From assembly GCA_965198655.1 (NCBI GenBank), contig OZ240668.1, positions 2,728,001 through 2,792,000 on the forward strand: a DNA stretch of 64,000 nt, read 5' to 3'. This document shows positions 38,101 to 46,229 of this stretch, in pieces (position 1 is the stretch's first letter; each line of letters opens with the position of its first letter). Made by a program: the position numbers and the translations under genes. The DNA is from Lichenicola sp965198655 (GTDB lineage Bacteria; Pseudomonadota; Alphaproteobacteria; Acetobacterales; Acetobacteraceae). Below the pieces are notes generated by a model. The model saw only the letters and a list, made by a program, of their open reading frames with translations, searched no databases and was not told where the DNA came from.

Positions 38101-38474
38101 CCGTCTTCAACTTTCGGGGCGAAGTTTCCACTTGGCCGCCCGCTGCTCGACTTAGTTGCTCGCCATTACCACACAGTAGCGGATGACAAAGCGTCGGTTG
38201 TCATGCGGACAACGCTAAAAAATCAACCTGACGACTCAGGCACTTGCTTGATGCGTCTACAAATTGTCCGTTCTCTGGACGGTCCTCGGACCGCGTTGCA
38301 AAGACGCCCAAGCCCGTCCCTAGACCACGTCCCACAATCGCTGCTCGTCCCAGAACAGTTAACCATGTTTGAGAGACGATCGTGGTCGCGTGTCGCGACT
38401 AGATCGGCATGACGAAGATTGATTTAGAGCAAGTTTGCATCAGGTTGAACCAACGTATCCAGCGGCAGTGAGGT
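38101..38474. other. Intergenic stretch between the defence operon and the IS3 element
   Basis: 374 bases with no supported gene and no clear terminator. A 69-codon frame in 38203-38412 has no recognisable motif. Confidence 0.4.
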
Positions 38475-38537
38475 TGACCTGCCCCCCTAGAAGTGAGCCG
38501 CCGGTGATGTAGGACCGGCAGGCGAACGGAGGGTGGG

Positions 38538-38816
38538 ATGGCGAGCAAGCATCACAAGCCGGAGGAGATCGTCGGCAAGCTCCGGCAGGTCGAGGTCCTG
38601 GTGGGCCAGGGCAAGCCGGTGGCGGAAGCGATCAGGGCGATCGGCGTGACGGAGCCGACGTACTACCGCTGGCGAGCCGAGTATGGCGGGCTGAAGCTGG
38701 ACCAGGTGCGGCGGCTCAAGCAGCTCGAGCAGGAGAACGGCCGCTTGCGCCGCGCGGTGTCGGACCTGACGCTGGAGAAGCTGATCCTCAAGGAAGCCGC
38801 ATCGGGAAACTTCTAG
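38538..38816 (+). CDS. IS3-family transposase OrfA
   Basis: A 92-residue helix-turn-helix protein: KHHKPEEIVGKLRQVEVLVGQG, then AEAIRAIGVTEPTYYRWRAEYG and a leucine-zipper-like KQLEQENGRLRRAVSDLTLEK. It is the DNA-binding part of the transposase. A slippery heptamer just before its stop should feed ribosomes into orfB to make the fused enzyme. Confidence 0.9.
   Translation: MASKHHKPEEIVGKLRQVEVLVGQGKPVAEAIRAIGVTEPTYYRWRAEYGGLKLDQVRRLKQLEQENGRLRRAVSDLTLEKLILKEAASGNF
38804..38810 (+). other. Likely -1 ribosomal frameshift heptamer of the IS3 element
   Basis: GGGAAAC is phased as G GGA AAC in the orfA frame, two codons before its stop. orfB is in the -1 frame and has no good independent start near it. 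This is the standard arrangement for IS3 OrfAB production. Confidence 0.6.
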
Positions 38817-38839
38817 GCGCCGCGCGTCGTCGCGCTGCC

Positions 38840-39709
38840 GTGGATCACGTCACGACAGCGCTGGGCGTCTCGCAGCGTCTTGCCTGCAGGGTGCTGGGGC
38901 AGCACCGCTCCACGCAGCGCAAGGCACCCTGCAGACCCGACGACGAAGCGGCGCTGACGCAGGCGATCGTCGCCCTGGCGACGCAGTATGGACGCTACGG
39001 CTATCGGCGGATCACGGCCTTGCTGCACGCCGAGGGCTGGGCCTGCAATCACAAGCGGGTCGAGCGGATCTGGCGCTCCGAGGGCCTGAAGGTGCCTGCG
39101 CGGCAGCCAAAGCGTGGACGGCTGTGGCTGAATGACGGGTCGTGCCTGCGGCTGCAGCCGGACCGGCCGAACCATGTGTGGGCTTATGATTTCGTCGAGG
39201 ATCGCACCCGCGAAGGGCGCAAGTTCCGTATGTTGAACGTGGTGGACGAGTTCAGCCGCGAGTGCCTGGCGATCCGGGTCGAGCGCAGGCTTGGCTCGAC
39301 GGAGGTGATCGACGTTCTGAGCGACCTGTTCATCGGCCGCGGTATCCCGGCGTACATCCGCTCGGACAACGGGCCGGAGTTCGTGGCCGCGGCGGTCAAG
39401 GACTGGATCACCACGCTCGGTGCCAGGCCTACGTATATCGAGCCCGGCAGCCCATGGGAGAACGGGTATGTGGAAAGCTTCAACGGCAAGTTCCGTGACG
39501 AGCTGCTGGCGTGCGAGGCGTTCAACACGCTCGCCGAGGCCAAGGTCCTGATCGAGCAATGGCGTGTGCACTACAACACGGTGCGTCCGCACAGCGCGCT
39601 GGGCTACCGGCCACCAGCACCCGAGATCATCCTGCCGAAGGTGCCAGCACTCGTGCCTCCGCCAGGTCCAGCGGGATCAGCCGCGGCGCCCGCCATCACG
39701 ATGAACTAA
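38840..39709 (+). CDS. IS3-family transposase OrfB (DDE catalytic domain)
   Basis: A 289-residue integrase-fold protein with an HTH_21-type start (YGRYGYRRITALLHAEGWACN) and the DDE triad: Asp in HVWAYDFVED, Asp in IRSDNGPEFV, Glu in ENGYVESFNGKFRDE, followed by YNTVRPHSALGY. It acts as the OrfAB fusion made by -1 frameshifting; the nominal GTG start at 38840 may not be used alone. The frame is intact. Confidence 0.9.
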   Translation: MDHVTTALGVSQRLACRVLGQHRSTQRKAPCRPDDEAALTQAIVALATQYGRYGYRRITALLHAEGWACNHKRVERIWRSEGLKVPARQPKRGRLWLNDGSCLRLQPDRPNHVWAYDFVEDRTREGRKFRMLNVVDEFSRECLAIRVERRLGSTEVIDVLSDLFIGRGIPAYIRSDNGPEFVAAAVKDWITTLGARPTYIEPGSPWENGYVESFNGKFRDELLACEAFNTLAEAKVLIEQWRVHYNTVRPHSALGYRPPAPEIILPKVPALVPPPGPAGSAAAPAITMN

Positions 39710-39743
39710 GATTTCGCCTGGATCACTTAACGGGGGCTGGTCA

Positions 39744-40110
39744 AATAGTGAATAAAGCGGGCATCGACGGCGACAGGGCTACGGTCGCGAACCGGCAGTA
39801 ACCTACCATCGAGGCCGATGCTGACCGGGTCCAACAATTCACAGCGCCGCGACCTTTGGAACCCTAGCCTACGATCCTCGCCTGATCGCCGCCTCAGCCG
39901 GATGGTGATGGTCTGTACTCGGCCCCAACTGTCTCGCAGTCGCTTGCGGCGCACGCAGGTCTTTGACGCACGGACACAACCCACGGCGATGTGATCATAG
40001 CTTCAAATAAACGTCTAGGTCGTCAATTCAACGACTGGCATAAGGGTCGCGCCGACGACGGGGTTGGATCCGTCGAAGGCGCTAACACTGGAAAAGAAGG
40101 ACCCCTCCAG
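39744..40110. other. Intergenic stretch right of the IS3 element
   Basis: 367 bases with no supported frame, although the 40111 gene frame is open from 39991. No promoter could be assigned. Confidence 0.4.
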
Positions 40111-40500
40111 ATGCTGATCAATACTCGCCTGAGTGCCACTGAGGTGGCAATGCTGACTATCTTCCTTTTCAAGGAATACGACCGAGATAAAGGCAAGAAC
40201 ACGTCTCGAGCTCGGATCTCGCAAGCGACGCTGCGGGTGCTATCAGACCGCCAGCGGCTACGGGCGTCGTTCGTGGAAGACTGGATCGATGAGCTATCCT
40301 CGCTTGGATGGTCCGCGTTCCCGGTCGGCGACAACTTCGCGATAATCGAAACACACACGGTTACCGGATGGGCCCGCATCAGCGCCAAGCGGCTCAAGGG
40401 CGTCATGATGCGGATCAGCCTTGGTGACGACAGCGCTATGGCCGAGGTCTCCGCTGCGGTCAGGTCCACCGCCGTCACGGAAGCCGAGGACGACGAATAG
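40111..40500 (+). CDS. Hypothetical protein of the island
   Basis: A 129-residue protein of unknown function. It reads LINTRLSATEVAMLTIFLF, then SRARISQATLRVLSDRQRLR and DWIDELSSLGWSAFPVGDNF, giving a soluble alpha/beta profile. The segment RISQATLRVLSDRQRLRASF looks helix-turn-helix-like, so a DNA-binding role is possible but unproven. ATG 40111 has AAGGA about nine bases upstream; the frame is open 40 codons further without a site. An intrinsic-terminator-like hairpin follows it. Similar small proteins occur on integrative elements, as far as I recall. Confidence 0.6.
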   Translation: MLINTRLSATEVAMLTIFLFKEYDRDKGKNTSRARISQATLRVLSDRQRLRASFVEDWIDELSSLGWSAFPVGDNFAIIETHTVTGWARISAKRLKGVMMRISLGDDSAMAEVSAAVRSTAVTEAEDDE

Positions 40501-40511
40501 TCGACGCGCCG

Positions 40512-40535
40512 GGATGGGGGTTCGCCCCCATCCTT
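40512..40535 (+). terminator. Intrinsic terminator-like hairpin
   Basis: A perfect 9-bp stem (GGATGGGGG / CCCCCATCC) with a TTCG tetraloop, followed by TTCT, 11 bases after the stop of the hypothetical gene. Confidence 0.7.
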
Positions 40536-41025
40536 CTGGCGGTTTTGAAGGTTCGGCGGCGGTGCGCGTGCCTTGGGGAGCGTGAAGTGGTGGCGGCTTG
40601 GCGGCGGAGTGGCGCGCATCTGGTGTGAGCTGGGCGAAGCTGGAAATAACGCCCTAGATTTCGAGAACAACAAGCAAAAAGCTTTTCTCGTGCTGTCGTG
40701 GACTCATGAGTCAACCCTGCTCCTACGACGTCTGCAACCTCCGTCTCGCAATCCGTGCATGAGAGCCCGGGCGACTACCGGGCAAGGGCAGCTGCACTGT
40801 AGCATGTTATGTTTCGACTCCAGATCGGTCCGAACATACGGGCTGGGCGACTCCTCCGAGCCTTGCCGGCGTAGGCACCGGGCGCGTCGCCTAGATAATT
40901 GCACGAATGGCATCCAGCGGTCCGATGAGATGCGGCGGCTTGGTCCATAAAGTCTAAATCTACTTGGGAAGTTGCCTGTTTTGTCCACCGATCCGCCTCG
41001 ACCGCTGTAAACCACCTACTGAAAA
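40536..41025. other. Intergenic stretch near the right end of the island
   Basis: 490 bases without a supported gene; frames on both strands are short and without motifs. It may carry excision-related sites, since the 22-bp end repeat and the tRNA follow. Confidence 0.4.
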
Positions 41026-41047
41026 GAATGGGACCGAGATTGGGACC
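41026..41047. repeat. Right copy of the 22-bp island end repeat
   Basis: Begins GAATGGGACCGAGAT and differs at one base from 24151-24172, in direct orientation. It lies 55 bases from the tRNA 3' end. Inferred to be an integrase arm-type site. Confidence 0.5.
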
Positions 41048-41101
41048 AAACGGTTCATGCTCTGAATATATAAAACGATTACAAGCACTTACTGTGGGTC
41101 G

Positions 41102-41116
41102 CTGGCGGACAGGGTG
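41102..41116. repeat. Putative right attachment site (attR) in the tRNA-Ser 3' end
   Basis: CTGGCGGACAGGGTG covers the encoded CCA, discriminator and acceptor strand of the tRNA and matches 24017-24031 in 14 of 15 bases. Confidence 0.5.
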
Positions 41117-41192
41117 GGATTCGAACCCACGGTGGGCTTGCACCCACGGCGGTTTTCAAGACCGCTGCCTTAAACCACTCGGCCACCTGTCC
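41103..41192 (-). tRNA. tRNA-Ser (anticodon UGA)
   Basis: On the minus strand the 5' acceptor GGACAGG pairs with 3' CCTGTCC. A G discriminator and an encoded CCA follow. The anticodon stem-loop is GCGGT-CTTGAAA-ACCGC, giving UGA, which reads UCA serine codons. A long variable arm (GTGGGTGCAAGCCCAC) and the T-loop GGTTCGAATCC are present. At 90 bases with a class II variable arm it is clearly tRNA-Ser. Its 3' end faces the genomic island and is the probable integration target. Confidence 0.97.
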
Positions 41193-41431
41193 GGCTGCCG
41201 CATCTAGTGCCAGAACGGCACATGGATGCAAGCCGCCTGCGCCCTGCCCCGCCCGCGTCGCGCCGGCGGGTCGTCGCGTCGTCCTGTCGTCCGTATGAGG
41301 GGGGTTCAGGCGTGCCGGATCACGCATCCTTCATCGGGCAAACCCATCCCTCAGGTGCGGCTTCAGGCAGTATCATTCATGGTTGAATGGCAACGAGCCG
41401 GCGCCGGGGCGGCCGGCGGAGGAGCATCTCG

Positions 41432-41941
41432 ATGCCGATGACGATGCACATGCGTCCGGTCAGTTGGATGGCCGTGCTGGCGGCGGCCGCGATGTTCGCC
41501 GGCACCGTCCAGGCGGAGGCTGCGCCAGGAGGGGAACCGGTGGCCGCGCCGTCCAGGACGATCGAATGGCCCGCCTCCCCGGTGCCGCCGGAGGCTGGAG
41601 CACCGGCGGGCAGGGTGGTGGCGCAGTCGCAGATCACCGCTGGCCCGCTGCAGGGTCCGCTGAACCCGGGAGCGACCGGGCAGAACCCGAAGCGGTCCCG
41701 TCCGTCGCACCGTCGCCGGCTGGCGCGCCGGTCCGCGCCGGTCCTGCTCGCAGCACCCGTGGTGCCGCTGGTTCCGGTCTACGTTTATCCGCCTCCGGTG
41801 GTGTACCGACCGATGGTGCCAGTCTATGCCTTCCGGCCGTTCTATCGCCCGTTCTTCTATCGCCCGTTCGTTTATCGGCCCTACGTCTTCTACCGGCCCT
41901 ATCCGTTCCGGCCGTACTTCTACGGCCGCGCCGTCTACTGA
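41432..41941 (+). CDS. Exported Tyr/Pro/Phe-rich repeat protein
   Basis: A 169-residue exported protein. A signal peptide (VSWMAVLAAAAMFAGTVQAEA) is followed by a Pro/Ala/Gly linker, a basic patch (KRSRPSHRRRLARRS) and a C-terminal 60-residue region made of F/Y-R-P repeats such as FRPFYRPFFYRPFVYRPYVF. This composition suggests a structural or surface-binding protein. ATG 41432 is chosen because GGAGGAG lies upstream at good spacing. No family is recognised. Confidence 0.65.
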   Translation: MPMTMHMRPVSWMAVLAAAAMFAGTVQAEAAPGGEPVAAPSRTIEWPASPVPPEAGAPAGRVVAQSQITAGPLQGPLNPGATGQNPKRSRPSHRRRLARRSAPVLLAAPVVPLVPVYVYPPPVVYRPMVPVYAFRPFYRPFFYRPFVYRPYVFYRPYPFRPYFYGRAVY

Positions 41942-42070
41942 GGCTGCCGGCGTCGGGATGGCGGCTAGCCAGGTGGCGGATTTCTTGCTTCCCTGATCTG
42001 CATCGACGACAGCATCAGGTGGATGGAATGACTCCCTGGCACCTGGATCGGGCGGGATCCCGATGGACAG

Positions 42071-43567
42071 TTGACGGATCCGGGGCGCGATGAGCGGTCC
42101 GGATACGGCGATCTCGTCGGCGGAGGCGGTGATGGACGCCTGTTTGCCGGCTACGGCACGCCGCGCTTCTTCTGCGAGATCATGAAGGCGTCGGATCCGG
42201 GGGAGCCGACCGTGCGGCTGATCCGCGAGCGGCTGCGCGGCCTCGACGTGGTCGAGCTGCGCAGGCGGGCGGCCGCCGCGGAGGCCGAGCTCTACAACCT
42301 CGGCATCACCTTCACCGTCTACTCCGAGCGCGACGCGATCGACCGGATCCTGCCGTTCGACCTGATCCCGCGCGTCCTCACCGCCTCCGAATGGGACGTG
42401 ATCGAGCGCGGCGTGGTGCAGCGCGTCACCGCCATCAACCGGTTCCTGTGGGACATCTACCACGAGCAGGCGATCCTGCGGGACGGGATCGTGCCGCGCG
42501 AGCTGGTACTGGGCAACGCCAACTTCCGGCCGGAGATGATGGGGCTCGACGTGCCGCTCGGCGTCTACGTGCACGTGAACGGCACCGACATCGTGCGCGA
42601 CGACGCCGGCCGGTTCCTGGTGCTGGAGGACAACGCGCGCACGCCGTCGGGCGTGTCCTACGTGATCGAGAACCGGCACATGATGCTGCGCGTGCTGCCG
42701 GACCTGGTGGCCGGCATCGGCATCCGCCCGGTCGAGGAGTACGGCGTGCGCCTGCAGCAGGCGCTGGCGGCGGTGGCTCCGGCCGGCGTGCTCGACCCGC
42801 AGGTCGTGCTGTTGTCGCCCGGCATCTACAACGCCGCCTATTTCGAGCACGTGTTCCTGGCGCGCGAGATGGGCGTGCCGCTGGTGGAAGGCCGCGACCT
42901 GGTGGTCGAGAACGCGCGCGTGTTCATGCGCACGATCGCGGGGCTTCGTCCGGTGCACGCCATCTACCGGCGCCTGAACGACGACTTCCTCGATCCCGAC
43001 GTGTTCCGCGCCGACAGCCAGCTTGGCGTGCGCGGGCTGGTGGACGCCTGGCGGCGCGGCAACGTCGCCATCGCCAACGCGGTCGGCACCGGGGTCGCCG
43101 ACGACAAGGCGATCTACGCCTACATGCCGCGTATCATCCGCTACTACCTGGCCGAGGATCCGGTGCTCGACAACGTCGACACCCGGATCTGCCGCGAGCC
43201 GGAGGGACTGCAATATACGCTCGACAACCTTGAGCGCCTGGTGGTCAAGCCGGTCGGCGAGTCCGGCGGCTACGGCCTGATCATTGGCCCGCACGCGACA
43301 AAGGCGGAGCTGGCGGAGTTCCGCGTCAAGCTCAAGGCGGATCCCGCCAACTACATCAGCCAGCCGGTGATCAACCTGTCCACAGCCCCCACCCTGTGCG
43401 AGGACGGCGTCGAGGCGCGTCACGTCGACCTGCGCCCGTTCGCGGTGACCGGCGCCTCCACCTGGGTGCTGCCGGGCGGGCTGTCGCGGGTGGCGCTGAA
43501 GAAAGGGTCGCTGGTGGTGAACTCGTCGCAAGGTGGCGGGTCCAAGGACACGTGGGTGCTGTCGTGA
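42071..43567 (+). CDS. Circularly permuted ATP-grasp type 2 protein
   Basis: A 498-residue protein of the circularly permuted ATP-grasp family (DUF404/DUF407). It has ITFTVYSERDAIDRILPFD, then GIYVHVNGTDIVRD in variant form (GVYVHVNGTD), LVLEDNARTPSGVSYVIENR, and near the C-terminus VVKPVGESGGYG, a nucleotide-binding stretch, with SQPVINLSTAPT. Such proteins occur with alpha-E-domain partners and are predicted to ligate peptides or amines; the product is unknown. The TTG at 42071 is the best available start but lacks a strong site. The alpha-E gene begins 10 bases downstream. Confidence 0.88.
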   Translation: MTDPGRDERSGYGDLVGGGGDGRLFAGYGTPRFFCEIMKASDPGEPTVRLIRERLRGLDVVELRRRAAAAEAELYNLGITFTVYSERDAIDRILPFDLIPRVLTASEWDVIERGVVQRVTAINRFLWDIYHEQAILRDGIVPRELVLGNANFRPEMMGLDVPLGVYVHVNGTDIVRDDAGRFLVLEDNARTPSGVSYVIENRHMMLRVLPDLVAGIGIRPVEEYGVRLQQALAAVAPAGVLDPQVVLLSPGIYNAAYFEHVFLAREMGVPLVEGRDLVVENARVFMRTIAGLRPVHAIYRRLNDDFLDPDVFRADSQLGVRGLVDAWRRGNVAIANAVGTGVADDKAIYAYMPRIIRYYLAEDPVLDNVDTRICREPEGLQYTLDNLERLVVKPVGESGGYGLIIGPHATKAELAEFRVKLKADPANYISQPVINLSTAPTLCEDGVEARHVDLRPFAVTGASTWVLPGGLSRVALKKGSLVVNSSQGGGSKDTWVLS

Positions 43568-43577
43568 CGGAGCCTGC

Positions 43578-44675
43578 GTGTTGAGCGGGTCGATGCCGGG
43601 CGCGCTGCACGGCCCGGTACGGGCGCAGGCGCTGTTGTCGCGCTATGCCGAGAACATCGTCTGGCTGGCACGCTACATGGAGCGCATCGAGAACCTGGCG
43701 CGGATCGTCGACGTCACCGAAACCTTCACCCGCACCAGCCAGGCCGAGAACGGCTGGCGCTCGATCCTCCAGATCAACGCCGACGAGGAGGGCTACCGAG
43801 CCACGCGGCCGGAGGCCGACATGCAGGGCGTGGCGGAGTTCTACGTGCTGGACAACGCGAACCCGAACTCGATCGCCAGCCTGATCAGCATGTCGCGCGA
43901 GAACGCACGCACTCTGCGCCCGCTGATCTCGACCGAGATGTGGACGCACATCAACGTGTTCCACAACTGGGTCAGGCAGCTCGGGGCTGCGGACATCCGC
44001 TCCTCGCGTTTGTCCGCCCTGTGCGCCCGGCTGAAGCAGGAATGCCAGACACATAACGGCATTATCGAGGGCACGTTCTATCGCGACCAGGGCTGGTACT
44101 TCTACATGATCGGCAAGTATCTGGAACGCGGCGACCAGACCACGCGGCTGGTCGACATCAAGTACCATACCCTGCTGCCGCCGGAGGCCGGGATCGGCAG
44201 CCAGGTCGACATCAGCCAGTGGAGCGCGGTGCTGCGCTCGGCGGCGGCCTACCACGCTTATCGCCGGGTGATGCCGCGCGCGCTGACAGCGCCGGCGGTG
44301 GTCGGGTTCCTGCTGCTCAACAACGCGTTCCCGCGCTCGCTGGTGCTGACCCTGCGACAGGTCTACGGCAGCTTGTCGCAGTTGCGCACCGATTATGGCC
44401 TGCGCCAGGGCGGTGCCGCGCTGGAGCGGCTGGAGGAGCTGCGCGCAGCACTCGCAGACCAGACGGTGGAGCAGATCATCGTGCGCGGCCTGCACGAGTT
44501 CCTGGACTGGGTGCAGGTCGAGCTGCGTCAGATCCAGAACGACGTCGCAGACGCGTTCTGGTCGCTCCGGCCGAGCGTGCAGACGTCCGAGCGGGCGACC
44601 GGCATGACCCAGACCATGGGCAGCATGACGCAGACCCCTGGCGGGATGACGCAGAACATAGGGGATGGACGGTAG
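43578..44675 (+). CDS. Alpha-E domain protein
   Basis: A 365-residue all-helical protein with the alpha-E pattern: LLSRYAENIVWLARYMERIENLARIVDVTETF, MSRENARTLRPLISTEMW, FYMIGKYLERGDQTTRLVDIKY and, further on, FLLLNNAFPRSLVLTLRQV. It is the usual partner of the ATP-grasp protein encoded just upstream, and the two likely act together in an uncharacterised ligase system. GTG 43578 has GGAG five bases upstream; a TTG one codon later is also possible. The tail repeats MTQT-like units (TGMTQTMGSMTQTPGGMTQN). Confidence 0.85.
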   Translation: MLSGSMPGALHGPVRAQALLSRYAENIVWLARYMERIENLARIVDVTETFTRTSQAENGWRSILQINADEEGYRATRPEADMQGVAEFYVLDNANPNSIASLISMSRENARTLRPLISTEMWTHINVFHNWVRQLGAADIRSSRLSALCARLKQECQTHNGIIEGTFYRDQGWYFYMIGKYLERGDQTTRLVDIKYHTLLPPEAGIGSQVDISQWSAVLRSAAAYHAYRRVMPRALTAPAVVGFLLLNNAFPRSLVLTLRQVYGSLSQLRTDYGLRQGGAALERLEELRAALADQTVEQIIVRGLHEFLDWVQVELRQIQNDVADAFWSLRPSVQTSERATGMTQTMGSMTQTPGGMTQNIGDGR

Positions 44676-44679
44676 GATC

Positions 44680-44767
44680 CCAGGGGCTTTGCCCCTGGAC
44701 CCCATGAAGGGCAGAGCCCTTCAAACCCAATTCTTAAACAATCGGGGTCTGGGGCCTCCGGCCCCAG
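44680..44767. repeat. Dispersed hairpin repeat, copy 1 (probable bidirectional terminator)
   Basis: Three stacked inverted repeats: CCAGGGGCTTTGCCCCTGG (44680-44698), GAAGGGCAGAGCCCTTC (44706-44722) and TCTGGGGCCTCCGGCCCCAG (44748-44767). It is over 90% identical to 61888-61976. Both copies lie between convergent genes. Confidence 0.8.
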
Positions 44768-44806
44768 TGGGTCCAGGGCAAAGCTTTGGCCTTAACCCCC
44801 GACTAC

Positions 44807-45028
44807 TCAGCTCGGCGGGTTGGCTGCCGCCGCCTTTTTCGACGCCTCGTGGTGGCCGACGGCGCAACCGGCCGCGGCACCCATGCCGCCGTGATGGCCG
44901 ACCATGTGCCCAGCGACGCCGCCGACCACGGCGCCCTTGATGCAGCCCTTCGCCATCGCGGGGCCGGACAGGCCAACGCCGAGGGCGAGCATCGCTGCGA
45001 CGGCAACGGGGGCGAAACGGATGGTCAT
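44807..45028 (-). CDS. Small exported glycine-zipper-like protein
   Basis: A 73-residue protein with a signal peptide (MTIRFAPVAVAAMLALGVG ... AMA) and a short mature part KGCIKGAVVGGVAGHMVGHH followed by GGMGAAAGCAVGHHEA. The small-residue-spaced GAVVGG-x-AG pattern is glycine-zipper-like, as in small outer-membrane-associated proteins, and the two cysteines could pair. ATG 45028 has GGAGG eight bases upstream. Function unknown. Confidence 0.7.
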   Translation of the reverse strand: MTIRFAPVAVAAMLALGVGLSGPAMAKGCIKGAVVGGVAGHMVGHHGGMGAAAGCAVGHHEASKKAAAANPPS

Positions 45029-45059
45029 CGAACGGTCCTCCATGGGAATCGTGCCGCTA

Positions 45060-46148
45060 CTACGCCAGGGAGGCGACATCGTTCCGGACGCGTGGTCCGG
45101 CATCGTGCGGAACCGGTTCTGCCCCGTCCGGCCGCCTCGCCTGCCAGATCTCCTGCGCGCGCCGGTCGGCCGTTGCCGAGTCCAGCCGCTCGTCGAGCGC
45201 CAGCAGCGCCAGCGCGATGGTGCCCACCACCGTCTGCAGCACCAGCGGCGGCACCAGCCCCTCGCCCTGCCAGACCCTGGCGAAGAGGGCCGGGGTATCC
45301 GGGGTGGCGCTGCGCTCGGCGCCGGGTGCCAGCGGCGGCAGCAGCAGCTCGGAACGGCCGGCATCCCGCCGCCACAGATGCGCCGCGGTCGGCTTGGCGG
45401 CGGGACGCTCGGCCTCGCCGCCACCGCCCTTGATTACCAGGAGCGAGCGTCGGCCGAGGCGCTCGGCGACGCCCAGGTGCAGCGCGATGTAGGGGGGATG
45501 GAACACGCCGTCGACCGACACCCCGGCCGAGCCGGGATCGACCAGGCGCGCCACGGTGTTGACCGGCGAACGCAGCCCGAACAGCCGGCGCATCCCCAGC
45601 AGCCGGTCCAGCACCGGCGACAGGGCGGCGGCGGGCCAGTAGGCGAACCCGGTCCGGTCGAGCGAGCGGCCGACCTCGTCGGCGCCGGCGGACGGGACGC
45701 GGCCGATCGCCGCCAGCCCGTCCGCGACCGAGATGCCGCCCCCGAACTCGTTGGTGCCGTGCATCAGCACCCGTATGCCGGTCTGCGACAACGCCAGGGC
45801 CGACAGCAGGAACCAGGGCGCGCCGCGGGTGCGGCCGGCGCCGTAGCTGGGCCAGTCCAGCGCCACCGGGCCGATGGCGGCGGCCCGGCCTTCCGGCGCC
45901 GCGTGGCCGAGGGAGTCGCGCGCCGCCTCGACCAGCCCGGTGATCTCCTCCGGATCCTCGCCGCGATAGCGCAGCAGCATCATGAAGGCGCCGAGCTGCG
46001 CCGGATGCACGGCGTCCGCCAGCACCAGGCCGAACGCGTCGCGCGCTTCGTCCCGGGTCAGCGCGCGCGAGCGTCCGGAGCCGCGGCCCAGGGTCGCGAC
46101 ATAGCCGGCGAACCGTGCCTGCGCCTCGTCTCCGGTGTCGTTCGCCAT
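45060..46148 (-). CDS. Anthranilate phosphoribosyltransferase-like protein (YbiB type)
   Basis: A 362-residue protein with the glycosyltransferase family 3 fold: N-terminal helical domain (LTRDEARDAFGLVLADAVHPAQLGAFMMLLRYRGE), then DWPSYGAGRTRGAPWFLLSAL and MHGTNEFGGGISVADGLAAIG, and later SPVNTVARLVDPG and VIKGGGGEAERP. The TrpD-type PRPP loop (GTGGD) is replaced by YGAGRTRG, as in YbiB-like proteins, which bind DNA or RNA rather than make tryptophan precursors. ATG 46148 has GGGGAG at good spacing. No trp genes are near. Confidence 0.8.
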   Translation of the reverse strand: MANDTGDEAQARFAGYVATLGRGSGRSRALTRDEARDAFGLVLADAVHPAQLGAFMMLLRYRGEDPEEITGLVEAARDSLGHAAPEGRAAAIGPVALDWPSYGAGRTRGAPWFLLSALALSQTGIRVLMHGTNEFGGGISVADGLAAIGRVPSAGADEVGRSLDRTGFAYWPAAALSPVLDRLLGMRRLFGLRSPVNTVARLVDPGSAGVSVDGVFHPPYIALHLGVAERLGRRSLLVIKGGGGEAERPAAKPTAAHLWRRDAGRSELLLPPLAPGAERSATPDTPALFARVWQGEGLVPPLVLQTVVGTIALALLALDERLDSATADRRAQEIWQARRPDGAEPVPHDAGPRVRNDVASLA

Positions 46149-46229
46149 GCTGCTCTCCCCAATGCGGCGTTCTGCCGGAAGCGGGGTTTTACCCCTCGAA
46201 AGGACGGGAGTTTGTCGTAAGCTCCCGCC

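Larger units (their letters stand above)
38475..39743 (+). mobile_element. IS3-family insertion sequence, about 1.27 kb
   Basis: The element is bounded by imperfect inverted repeats that begin TGACCTGCCCCCC on the left and, on the complementary strand at the right end, TGACCAGCCCCCG, each followed by an AGTGA-x-CC block. It contains the usual overlapping orfA and orfB. No clear target-site duplication is visible (AGGT on the left, AATA on the right). It lies inside the island after the defence operon and appears intact. Confidence 0.85.
24017..41116. mobile_element. Genomic island integrated at tRNA-Ser(UGA), about 17.1 kb
   Basis: The island runs from a 15-bp near-copy of the tRNA-Ser 3' end (24017-24031) to the tRNA gene itself (41103-41192). 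It has a tyrosine integrase just inside the left end and a 22-bp, 21/22-identical repeat inside both ends (24151-24172 and 41026-41047). Cargo: a lipoprotein, a dead phage-tail-like gene, the phosphorothioation/PARIS-like operon, an IS3 element and one hypothetical gene. No conjugation or replication genes are seen, so it would be mobilised, if at all, by excision plus help from another element. Confidence 0.7.

Noticed and set aside
44904..46220. Long plus-strand frame opposite the phosphoribosyltransferase-like gene
   Set aside because: Antisense shadow with Arg/Gln/His-rich composition and no domain; the minus-strand gene is clearly coding.
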